Shown here piece by piece: positions 24,291 through 35,000 of a stretch of DNA of 64,000 nucleotides. Within the stretch, counting starts at the first letter, position 1, and each line of letters begins with the position of its first letter. The position numbers and the translations under genes were made by a program. Under the pieces are notes generated by a model. It worked only from the letters and a program-made list of their open reading frames with translations, had not been told where the DNA came from and did no database searches. Source of the stretch: Eunapius fragilis (Eukaryota; Porifera; Demospongiae; Spongillida; Spongillidae); the NCBI GenBank assembly GCA_963681505.1, contig OY811972.1, forward strand, positions 11,021,820-11,085,819, given 5' to 3'.

Positions 24291-25089
24291 TAAGGTTTGA
24301 AACCGGTTGTGCCGGAGCTCCGGTTAACCGGTTAACCGACGGTTAACCGATCGCGAGAATTAAATAACCGCCTCAACCGGTTCTATTTCAGCGAAATAAC
24401 CGCTTCAACCGGTTGATAAAATATTAAGCAACCACAACCGACCGGTTGATATTTTATTGAGGAGTTGTAAGTGGAGTCACGTCCGTCTTACATCTACCAA
24501 TAATGCTGGGCGCGAGAAAACAATAAGCGGACGAAAGTGAACTGTTACAATTGAGAGATTCATCTCTTCGTTGTATGCATGGTGATACTTACAGTAACTT
24601 TATTAGTTTTGGAACAGTGTCTAGCAAAATCACCCCTATGATACTATCAAATTTTACAGGACAAGCAAAACAAAAGTAGCGCTCGAATTGAAATGTATGG
24701 CTAATTATAAATTCAGTACCTATAACTTTATGATGGATAGCCCATGCGTAAGGACCATTTGCTAGAAACTCTTTGGAGTTCACGAAAATTTTAAAAACTT
24801 GAAAAACTATCCAGACGGGGGACTTTGCTGGACACTAGCAACAAGGCCACATTCTTAGGGGTACGCCGCGGATCGTCTTTCTTGCCATGTGGCAAAGCCC
24901 GAGGTTGTGCTGGTTTAACTTTTGGTCCCATCGAATAATCGTTAAACCGGCAACAACCGGTTGTTTTAAAACGAAAAACCTCAACTGACCGGTTATTTTT
25001 TTTAAAAAAATCATCTTAACTGACCGGTTTTTAAATTTTAATAACCTCTTACAACCGGTGTTTTCTAAACTAACAGGTTTCAAGCCTTA
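24291..25089. mobile_element. Nonautonomous hAT-type element with perfect 8-bp target duplication
   Basis: The ends are TAAGGTTTGAAACCGGTT and, inverted, TAAGGCTTGAAACCTGTT. Each is directly flanked by cttgaaag (24283-24290 and 25090-25097). Both subterminal regions are full of AACCGG/CCGGTT motifs. An 8-bp duplication is the hallmark of hAT transposition. There is no transposase frame. It contains copy 2 of repeat D (24611-24808). Confidence 0.93.
24611..24808. repeat. Dispersed repeat D, copy 2 (inside the hAT element)
   Basis: It matches 5680-5878 and 34423-34612 in the same orientation, for example ctagcaaaatcacccctatg and atgtatggctaattataaat. Its position inside the hAT borders shows it was carried or captured by that element. 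Confidence 0.75.
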
Positions 25090-25351
25090 CTTGAAAGCTA
25101 CCAGAAGTACAAGCCAAAATGTCTCATCAACATGTGTACATGCATCATGCAGAGACCACTAGTATGAAGATCTTCGAATTACATTTTTAATTTCATTAGG
25201 TCCCTTTTGCAGCAATCATCCGATTGATCTAGTGTGTATAGGACACTGCTAGCTCAGCAAGATCACCAACGTATTTGCAGTGCGGCTTCCGATTGGGTTG
25301 TTATTTAATCAACGTTTCACTGCACGCATGCGTATGAGCATTGCCCGTCAA

Positions 25352-25359
25352 TATAAAAG
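25352..25359 (+). promoter_or_regulatory. TATA box of the microexon knottin gene
   Basis: TATAAAAG lies 65-72 nt upstream of the ATG at 25424. Transcription would start near 25382-25390 and leave a 5' leader of about 40 nt without an upstream ATG. Confidence 0.65.
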
Positions 25360-25423
25360 GTAACGCGATCGACTTCACGGCACTTTGCGCTTGAACTGTG
25401 TCAACAGAGCAGACGGATAAGAA

Positions 25424-28062
25424 ATGTACACTGGAGCGGTTCTTCTCGTTGTGGCTCTGCTGACCATCGGTGGGGAATGTCGTCAAGTGAAGGTGAGAAT
25501 ATAATCCCGTCATCTATTCCGTGCGCCAATCATTGATGCAATGGTTTTGTATCCATACAGTCCAAATACGCCAACGGTAACTTCTAAATTGATTCATGTC
25601 AGTAATGGTGAAATGTCATCGGTTTGACAGTTGACCTACAGGCTCTCAACAACATCGTTGGTAGGTTTACTTGTCTGCAGCGCATCGTACGTTGTATTAG
25701 AATTATCTTGTTTTTCTGCAGATGCCATTCTAGCTTCAGGCCGGTAGGAGCGGCATCTGTTCAGTTTTGCTATGCACTCATCTATACCATCTTCTTGCTT
25801 CATGCGAAATAAAAAATTCAATTAAGCGTAAGTATTCTATATTGCAATGCAAACTATTACGTTACAGTAATTTATTTAATTAACAAATGAAATAGCTTCC
25901 TGACCTATCCGCACAAATCGTAAGTTTGGTATTAAAATGCCACACTTCTTTATGTTTTCTTCCGTTTTTCTATATGCATCGCACGTGACTTATAGTATGT
26001 ACGTATGTCTAACGGTCTACATATTGCACGTGCATCATTATCTCAATCAATTCAATTCACTCGCTCATTGATAACATAAGTGCGACAAGGTGGGTGTATC
26101 TTTCATTGCTTGTACAACATTAATAGATCTGTTTGTTCCGCTTTGTGTAACCTCGTGACGTAACAGAACGGGGTGAGTCATGTGTACCAGAATTATTAAT
26201 AGCTCACATTCATACTGCGTCTTTGTCCTTTTAATATGATGGACATGCTCATTTACACAGGAATGCGTAAGTACTACCAGCTATGTTTATAGTGCCAATG
26301 GCTGACTTTTACCTCCGACATGAAACACTGACGAATTGATGTAAAATTACAGCCAGTAAGTTACTCGTGATTTTTCGGATTTCTATTTCTGGGGTATAGT
26401 CGTTTAAACGAATACATGCAATGCTCAGTGTATGTACTGTGTATACTTTATATACGAATGTACATACCATATCACCAGTTTCTCTGGTATATAAATTATG
26501 AATTATAAATATTGCTTTTAGAGGATGTGTGTAACATGATGCATTTATCCTCTCCATTTCTCCCATGTAGTCTGTGAGTTATCATGTGCAGTTCTAGCGT
26601 TGATGTGCATATTCTATTCTTCACTTCAATATCGATATACAACATACTAGTGGGTAAGTATATACAAAAATACGTTGTACAATTTTAAGCATCATGCATT
26701 TTTTCACTATGCTACCATTTTGCAGACCGTAAGCTTATATGAATCCAACATTGCATGTACCTAATGTCGTCTATCTCGCCATCGCTCTGTCATGAAATCA
26801 ACTGCAAATGCATAATCATATAGGGAGTAAGTCCATCGTTTTTATTTTTTATATGTCATTACCGCGATTCTTTGCTTTGACATCCTTGCTACGTATAATG
26901 AAGACTCAATGCGTAAGTACACATATCTGATCACTGTACACGTGGTTCAACGATTTCCGACATCTGATAACACTGCAGTGTGTAAGTGCACATTTTATAT
27001 GCCGATCGGTTGTATACGACGACACTATTACGTCATATTTCACTTATTATTGGAATGAACTCTTCGTCATTAATAAATCCAGCCCGTATGTTTAAAACCT
27101 TTGTACGCCTGTATAGTGTTACTTTAATCCTTCCTCTCTCTCCTCTCTAACTGTATATGATAACGATCCATGCAGGATGTAAGTACACGTATATAACTAT
27201 TAACTTCTGACTCACCTCATCTATGTGTCATGGTGATAATGGATTATACTGTACTAAACATGATGGATATTTCATTTTCGTAGAAAGTAAGAATATGAGG
27301 TTCATTCTTGCTGCATTGTGATTAACCTTCCCACCCTCGTCTTTCTTTAACAAAGATCGTAAGTCACAACGCATACGTGCGTAAAATAGTGATTCGAAAT
27401 GTGATTGCATTAACATTCACTTCTTCCTCTCCGTTCTACGCCAACTGCTCCCTTAGTGCGTAAGTTCAATTATATACATGCAATCAGAGTCTTTTGAATT
27501 AAATAATCCTTCCATCCTACTTACACGCAATACTCAAGTGGGTAAGTGCCGATAACCTACGATTCGTGCAAGTTTTGCCAATTAATTCATTACTATTCCA
27601 CGACTTGCTCAACCAATTACGAACAACAGTTTGTAAGTATACAGTGGGCTAATTTCGTCTGGCTATTAATTCACTAATTTCTTCTGCATTGCTGGATATT
27701 AACAATATTGACGGCATAAGACTGTAAGCGTTGGTATTGAAAAGGATAATTAAACTCACAATGACATTGTTTACTCCTTTTTGGTGTTGAAACTGTATCT
27801 GGTATTATTAATAATTCAGTGGGTAAGTTGCAGGACTATACATGCATTCAATGGCATTATTAACCCACTGTGTATAATACATGCCCAAATGATGAAATAC
27901 ATCATGTAGCACGGAGTAAGTTATTAGCTGTTAGTGTAATGTTTTAACATTTATTTTGTTCTCGTCATGTTCCAATTTACAGTGTGTAAGTTATTTGAAG
28001 AGATTAGTGTTTCAAATGTGGATATTTCTTTTCTTCACTAGCCTCCAAGTCAATCGGACTAA
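25424..28062 (+). CDS. Secreted six-cysteine knottin precursor built from 29 exons, 17 of them single codons
   Basis: The predicted product is 89 residues. Exon 1 (25424-25492) encodes a signal peptide, MYTGAVLLVVALLTIGGEC. The propeptide is in 25561-25576, 25631-25660, 25722-25743 and the 1-nt exon 25827. The remaining exons are 25896-25919, 25996-25998, 26081-26089, 26167-26172, 26261-26266, 26353-26355, 26571-26573, 26651-26653, 26726-26728, 26824-26826, 26904-26912, 26979-26981, 27083-27085, 27176-27178, 27284-27286, 27356-27358, 27457-27459, 27539-27541, 27630-27632, 27721-27723, 27820-27822, 27910-27915, 27983-27985 and 28042-28062 (TAA stop). Every exon is framed by AG and GT; 16 of 28 donors are GTAAGT. 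From 25896 on, every exon is a multiple of 3 in phase 0. The cysteines fall at C-x5-C-x7-CC-x4-C-x6-C, the inhibitor-cystine-knot framework of sponge asteropsin-like and many animal knottins. Introns are 54-105 nt except one of 215. Activity is unknown; exon calls need RNA support. Confidence 0.85.
25808..25813 (+). terminator. Intronic polyadenylation signal (possible short isoform)
   Basis: AATAAA lies in intron 4 of the knottin gene, about 60 nt after an in-frame TAG (25745-25747) that is read if exon 4 is not spliced. Together they would allow a short transcript encoding only the signal peptide and propeptide. Confidence 0.4.
25827..25827 (+). other. Putative single-nucleotide exon (exon 5 of the knottin gene)
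   Basis: The base C sits between AAG and GTAAGT. Exon 4 ends with two bases of a codon and exon 6 reads in phase 0, so exactly one base is missing. This C supplies it and makes an Arg codon (CG+C). The flanking introns would be 83 and 68 nt, typical for the locus. Confidence 0.6.
25996..27985 (+). other. Single-codon microexon array
   Basis: Twenty-two consecutive exons lie here. Seventeen are 3 nt, three are 6 nt and two are 9 nt, typically 66-105 nt apart. Each 3-nt exon has the form AG-NNN-GT(A/G)NGN. The six knottin cysteines are in 26081-26083, 26264-26266, 26910-26912, 26979-26981, 27457-27459 and 27983-27985; three of these (26979, 27457, 27983) are whole exons on their own. All introns are phase 0, so skipping any exon would remove only whole residues. 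Confidence 0.85.
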
Positions 28063-28484
28063 AAACTGGTAGGTCGCCATCTGATAAAAAGTGAAATATG
28101 TATCAACTTTTGGTGCACCTTGCCGTACTTATCATGTATCCAAAGCCGGGTAAGTCGTGCATCACCTGGATTGCCGCTTTCCTAATATTATGTGTGTCAT
28201 CCTTCAAGCTACTGACAAACTGCCGCCTGCTGATAAGCCAGAAGGACAATTTTCTTTTAATGTGTAGTTGCTGCATCATTTTTGAAACACGATTGCTTTT
28301 ACAACACTATATTCGGGGAGATTCGGAGGGTGAGGTTAAACGAAAGCCGATTCTTATAACGCGGTGGAAGTATTTTTTCCATGAGGAATAGTGGATATTA
28401 ATCAAAGTTTAGGACATAGATACTTGCGATGGAATGTTAAACCAAGTATTTATGGACACTTGATGGTCAGGAGCAAGAAAAAAA

Positions 28485-28490
28485 AATAAA
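28485..28490 (+). terminator. Candidate distal polyadenylation signal of the knottin gene
   Basis: AATAAA lies about 420 nt after the TAA stop. The interval 28063-28484 is then 3' UTR; a frame there starting at 28098 has no recognisable motif and I do not call it a gene. Confidence 0.45.
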
Positions 28491-28530
28491 ACAAAGGATG
28501 GATTTTAAAAATACAATTCCGGTCTGGTCC

Positions 28531-28992
28531 TGGTCCAATTCAAAGTAAAGAAATGATGGTCTATTGGGGTAAGGTGGCTGTGTATTTGAGGATATCAGGG
28601 GAGGATACAGGAATTCTGGAAGGGGGGCGTGGGGGAGGGGGGTCCGACATGAATAATCAAAAGAGGAGGGTGCGAGAGAAAGCTTTTGAGGGATCCCGCA
28701 CTTAATTGGCGACAGTCTGCTGAAACTAATGTGCGTCGTTCGACTTGAGGGACTCTAGTCTCAGTACAACTCATAAACTGCGTATCCTAAATTCATGACC
28801 TATTGAACAGACTTATTTTCCTATCACTGCAGATGGCTGTGGAATTACAGGAAAATACGTATTTATCCGATTTCACATTTAATTGAACTAATAAAACTGT
28901 AAAATGTACAATTACTGCAACATCATTTACTGGTACAAAATAAAAGATTGAAACATTTTCCTGTTGTGTTTGCTGATAAATGCTTCACATAT
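28531..28992 (+). repeat. Dispersed repeat H, copy 2
   Basis: This is the reverse complement of 20945-21443. It includes gaggatatcaggggaggata, a G-rich tract, cgcagtttatg in inverted form and aggaaaatacgtatttatcc. Confidence 0.85.
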
Positions 28993-29439
28993 TTCATCAA
29001 TTTCAATTGCGTGCGCTGCATTATCTGTCGTTGCGCTGCGCGTGAACGACTTTTGGCACTAATCACATCCCATATTATCTAATCTGTAGCAGACTTTGTG
29101 AGTATGTTCCAAAGATGATATCATATATGTAACGTTTATGACTGGCAAACATTTTTGTAAGGATTTGGCTGTGTACAACACGTAGTGTGCGTGCGCAACT
29201 ATGTTTCGAGTTTGCAATATATGTACGCGTATCGCTCACGTTCATAGTGAATTCAAATTTTGTCCAGTGTGAAAGGAATAAAGCGTAAGAATAACAAGGG
29301 GTTCCAGTAATAACCATTTCCATTAGATTTTAATCACAGCAAATATATTTGTGACTCATCTTTACCAATCGTAGGTTTGAGTAGCTAGGATCAAGTATGC
29401 GTTAGTCCTATATCTGTTGTCTGAGAAATCTAAGTGCCA

Positions 29440-31330
29440 TTGCTTTTATGTAATCACAGTTCGCTTATTCATCAGCTCACGGTAGTCGACACTCAGCCTC
29501 ACCTCCCCTGACTTATTTGTCCACATACAGAGCTGGTGACAGCCATGGACTGCAGCTTTCCACAATGATTCCATTGTGCAACAACTGCCTGCCTGTACCG
29601 CCACTTCATCTCCTAAGTAGGTTGGGATCCAGTTTGTGTACCACCTCGCAGGATAGCAGCCCACTTTCGAGATGAATTAGAGTTACAGATCATTGTTGCA
29701 CAATGGAATCATAGTGGAAAGCTGCAGCAGTCCATGACTAGTTCCTGCACTGCATCCACCAAAGAAGTCAGGGGAGGTGGGGCTGTGTGTCAACTACCGT
29801 GAGAGGAATAAGCAAGCTGTAAAGAATGCCTACACCCCCTGCCACTAGTGGATAAAGTCCAGGGCAGACTAGCAGGAGCAGCCATATTTAGTAAACTCCA
29901 TGGATAGCAGTCGAAGTGTGGCATACACCCAACACAGCAAAAGAAGTGCAGCAATTCCTTGGGTTAGCCTCATACTACTACAGGAGATTTGTGTCAGGGT
30001 TTGCTGATGTTGCAGCACCCCTGGACCAACTAACACAAAAGGACATCCAGTTCAGCTGGTCCAAGGATTGCAATGAATCCTTTCAGTGCTTGAAGTAGTC
30101 GCTGACAGAAGCACTAATGATAGCATTCCCACACTTTGACTTTCATGCCAGCCCCTTTATCCTTTAAACTGATGCTAGTGCTGGGCGGGGGGAGGGGTGG
30201 GGGGTTGGGGGGGGGGGGGAGTGCAATGCTGCAGCAGGATGGACATGTTATTGCCTATGCAAGTCGTGTGTTGAACAAGGCCGAATGTAATTACAGTGTC
30301 ATTCAACAGGGGGACTTGGCAGCAGTGTATGGTATGAAGAAGTTCAGGTATTACCTGTTGGGGCAGCCATTTGAACTTTGGACTGGCAATGAGCCATTAA
30401 GGTGGTTGCCAAACCAAAAATTGGAGGGAATGCTGGGACGCTGGGTTCTGGCTCAGCAGGGGTACAGTTTCACTGTTGTGTACCCCAGAGGCAGCCAGAA
30501 CACCACTGCTGATGCATTATCCAGTCATCGAGACCCAATTATGGCCACACTTCCAGCAGCTGTAACCAGAGCAGACATTCAAGTACTGTTGACTTGCATC
30601 CTAAGCAGCTCAGAAGCAGGACCAAGTGATCTAGCTCGTCACTCAGGAATTACAATTTTCAACTCACCCAACAACTATCAATTGACGGAAGCCTCCATTG
30701 ACAAGATACTCCCAATTGTGGGCACAGCTTCTCCTAAAAGGAGACACTACTCATCTGGACCAACTTCAGATACTGTAACAGTCCCAATCAACCCTCCAGA
30801 AAGAAACATTGCAGCAGTGCCATGACTCACCTCACGCCGACCACCAAGGTACACATAATACCCTTTACTGACTGAGATATATGGCATACTGGGTTAATAT
30901 GGCACTAGATGTGGAACGTCATTGTAAAGAATGCACTGTTTGCCAGCAGACAAAGCCTACTATGCCGATGAGAATGCAGATGACAAATGTGCCAATCGGA
31001 AGACTGTGGCAAATGATAGCAATGGACATCTTGGAGGTGCCAGTGTTATACAACAACAATAGATATCTTCTATTAGTTCAGGATTATTTTACCAAATGGG
31101 CTGATGCTATACCACTACCTGATCAAACTGCCTCATAGATAACCACTGAGCTGGTGGATCTGCTCACCACATATGGAGTACCAGAAATTGTACACTCAGA
31201 TCAGGGCTGAAATTTTGAGAGTGCAACTTTTCAGCAGGTCTTAAAGGCATTTGGGGTTAAACTACTGCCTATCAACCACATGGTGATGGCATGGTTGAAA
31301 AATTCAACTGCACTTCCAGTTGCTCCGCAC
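29440..31330 (+). pseudogene. Decayed Ty3/gypsy-type retroelement (reverse transcriptase, RNase H, integrase fragments)
   Basis: Recognisable pieces in order are: an RT fragment (VNYRE region, about 29750-29810); QQFLGLASYYYRRFVSGFAD (29948-30007); an RNase H segment with VIAYASRVLNKAECNYSV and NTTADALS; a zinc-binding CKECTVCQQTKP motif near 30912; and an integrase core start (DILEV...DYFTKWADAIPL) with a DQG further on. The frame is broken many times and no LTRs were found. At 29480-29600 the same RT stretch occurs in reverse orientation, so the 5' part is an inverted duplication. Confidence 0.8.
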
Positions 31331-32091
31331 ATATGTCACTAGGCAGGAAGAGTGGGAGAAGCATCTCCCTCTGGCTCTATACGCCTATAGAACAACAGTA
31401 CAAATAGTATAAATATGATTAGACATCTCATGGACCAGCCAGCTATGCAGCCTCCTGCAGAAGATGCTCTTCCAGAAGCAAACCAGGGTGGTCCTCTCTG
31501 TACATTGGCAAGCATCTCATGTCGACCATCAGTTCCTTTATGTCATACCAACTGAGGATCACCAACCAGGAGACCCACAAACTCTGGTCCCAGTAGAGGA
31601 CCATGCTGTTGAAGACCCAATCGAGGTGCCTCGCAGGTAACCTTAATGTGCAAGACACCGACCTGACTATTTTTAGACCACTTTTGAGCTTGAGGTCAAG
31701 CTTAAAATAGATGCTTGAGCAGCTATATGGCACTGAATAATCTGACTAGATGACTAGTTGTGTGTGCTACCCATGCATGCAGCAAATGTGTGAACCCCTC
31801 CTTTTGGTGTGTGACTTGTAAGTATATAATAATGTATGTGCATTGCTGAAGAGATCAGAATGTCAGTTGTTATTGTTATTGAGATCAGAATCCATACTTC
31901 CACTATAGTAGTCATTCCCTTGTTAAATCCAAATGCTAAATTTGTTGTAGTACATGATATGGATTGCATAGTTTGTCAAATGTCTACAGCTAGCCCATAT
32001 ATCTGTGTTTATAATGTTAACTAAAAATAAAAGTAGTGAAAAAGACATCTCAAAAAGGTCACTTGTTCAACACTGATACATTACATAATTC
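31331..32091. other. Retroelement tail and 3' flank of the TRPA-like gene
   Basis: The first part is degenerate retroelement sequence. 31700-32091 carries no gene and includes the 3' UTR of the minus-strand channel gene, with a variant polyA signal (TATAAA on the minus strand, near 32008). Confidence 0.4.
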
Positions 32092-35000
32092 CTAAGGTCC
32101 CACTTTCTGTTGAATTTTTTCCAGAATTTTCCTAAGTTCTTCTTGCATGCTTGCATGTCGATTCTCTATGTTTTTGTTTCGTTTCTCCATTTCTTCTCTT
32201 AACTCTTGCAATTCCTCCATAACCTTGTCTTGCAGTAAAAAAATATCTTCTTTCACAATCTCACCATTATCATCATCGTCATCATCATATTGACTTTCTT
32301 TGGTTAAAAAAAACCTTTCAAATATGTTGCTAGTACAGAGCAATCTACAAAACGATGATATGTGTTGCGGCTCACTGTGGTCTTTTCTGTTCACCAGCTC
32401 TACTTTTGAACATGGAAATGCATCTTCTGTTAGAATAATGTACTCGACCTGAAAATATGTTCGTATGCATTATAAATGCTTATAAAAAGACCAGACCACA
32501 AACACATTCATACACAGCCTAGTTTATGTTGAATACAACTAATATAAAATACTATATTGAATACACAAAGCAGAAAACTAATTCCTTTTAGAAAGTACTT
32601 CAATATATTCTACACTATTAAACTCTCCCAATAAAAGCCCACTCCTAAAACTTCTCACCTGGCAACCAAGGTTGATTAAGTCTGCTTCTTGAAGTGCATT
32701 ACTGGCATCACCAACTGCAAGACCAACCTAGAACAGAACCTAGTGTGAACCAATCAATTGTTCTAATCACCCATTACCAGCATGTTGTTAAACAGAATAG
32801 ACACAATAACCACAAAAATCATGAATAGCACTATTGAAGCTGGCAAATACAAGAGTGGATTATTCAAAAATATGTCGCTATATCCAAGGCCTCCTGAGGT
32901 TGCAGCAAATGTAGTCAGCAGAGACCATGGTGAGGCATCTAATCCTGTGATGCTAGGCTGCGCATACAGAGCATATTATATTTAATATGAAGTGGTATAG
33001 CTGTACTTACATTCACAGGTCCATTTATAAATAGCATGTAGAATGGTAGGGCAAAGGATATGACCAATAGTATTGGTAGATAGATGAGTTTTATATACTT
33101 ATAGCATATGCGGAATAAAAGGTTGATAGGTGCTCCAATGATTGGAGCATTCTTCAGCAGGACGATTAAGTTAAACCATGCACAAAATAGAATGAAAGCC
33201 CCCAGCTGCCATAGTGATGGAGTCTTGCAGTAGCAGCTGTATCCAAATTGTGAAGCAAATACGATTGCTCCAGAAAACATAAAAAGTTGTAGGTAATTTT
33301 CCCAATCTAAGAAATAATCAGAACCTCTTTGGTAAATTTGCTGCAATTCAATGGAAATGTGCAGAACAGACAATATTATCACAAAGATTCCACCAACAAA
33401 TAAGTATGGATGCTTCTTCACTGCAAAAGTATGACATATGAATACTATATCATTTGCTGGTGCTGTGGAACTTACAGCAAGTAGGGGATATGGTCATTGA
33501 GCTTAAGGTACTATTGTCCTCATTTTGCATGTGTGCAAGACTCAGATTTGAACCTGAATGTAATGTTAAATTATATAATTTATGCATGGTCAAAAATAAT
33601 CCAACTTACAGGTAGAATCCAAAGCAGGAATTGGGGAGACAACAATATATGCAGTGAGAATAGCAAGAAACACTAAATAGAGCATAATGAATGTGGCATA
33701 TATTATTCTTGTTCTTTTCCATTTTTGTTGAATCCAACTTGTAACTAAAGGATGCTTCAGGAGCTTCAGTGTGTCATGTTTAATCTGATAAATTATTCAT
33801 ACGTATGACATAAAAAATATGTATATACAGCAAACTTCAAACGTACCATAAAATTGAGCACATGGTTTCTTGGCTTTTGGTGTTTACTCTTGAACATTTC
33901 TTTAATCTTTGTGCATATAGAGCCATCGTTGTCAACTTCTGTAGTCTCTGAATTCTGTTCTTCCTTCACCCATTCAAAGTCATCAATAAAGTCATAATTA
34001 TAAGTCGTTTCTTTTTTTCCTACAAAGTCAGGGTGTGGTGAAGTATAAAATTACAATGATTGTGTTGTCTTTGCATGAGCTGTATGTACTAAATGTAATG
34101 CCGGTTACAATATATATAGTACAAGTACAACTGTATGTCATATGTAGATTATGTAAGCGAGTCACATTATACGGAGTTGAGGCACATAGCGCATATAATA
34201 ACAATCTCCAGGAAGGAGCATCAAAGTCCACGCGTGCAATAAAAATTTACGCGTAATTAAAACTTCAGGTCCCTGTAACTCCATGATGGATAGACTAATT
34301 GTCTGTGAGTAAGAAATATATTATAGAGGACATAGGTCTCTCATTGAATATGAAATAATTTGAAAACTTGAAATAATATGTGCTATATCACTTTCGCTGC
34401 CTCGATTCCATATAATAATATATGGAACAGTGTTGATCCAAAATAAACCCTATGATACTTCCAGGACAAGCAAAGGAAAAGTAACACTCGCATTGAAATG
34501 TATGGCTAATTATAAATTCGGTGCCCAATAATATTATGATGGACAGTCCATTTTTAGGATGCATGAGGACCATTTGATTTGGAGTTCACGGAAAATGAAA
34601 TGGATGGAAAAACCTAACATATGGACAGGGATTGTTCAAGTTCTCTATTTTCAGAAGACTGCTAAAACTACCAAAATGCTGCTCATGCACAATATTACGC
34701 AGCCACAAGTATCATACCAAGACTGATACTTTTACATATTTCATGCAAAGTTAAGAATACCGCACGTATAATAATCATACCAACTAAAAAAAAAAGTAAG
34801 GTGAATGAGGGTCAAATATTTCAGTTCTATAAATTCCTGCTTGCCTTTTCTCTTCTCATTAACACAAACATCAAGAAATTGCTTTGCCATGTCTAAATAC
34901 ATGTAATGCAACAAAAATATATATGTTAATAACCAAACACTTTCACTTGTACATACCTGGCATGGTTTTGATTAACCATCGAAGTGGTGTCTCATATGTA

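Noticed and set aside
26470..26490. Other AG...GT pairs in intron 11 (caccag-TTTCTCTG-gtatat, ctcag-TGTAT-gtactg)
   Set aside because: Lengths of 8 and 5 nt would break the frame, and the donors are poor.
26522..26530. Nine-nucleotide microexon with a Cys codon in the knottin gene
   Set aside because: Weak donor (gtaaca), a resulting 40-nt intron, and an odd cysteine that breaks the knot spacing. Kept only as a possible alternative exon.
28098..28391. 97-residue plus-strand frame with a hydrophobic start, just after the knottin stop
   Set aside because: It lies where the 3' UTR is expected, contains an internal GTAAGT without matching downstream exons, and shows no family motif.
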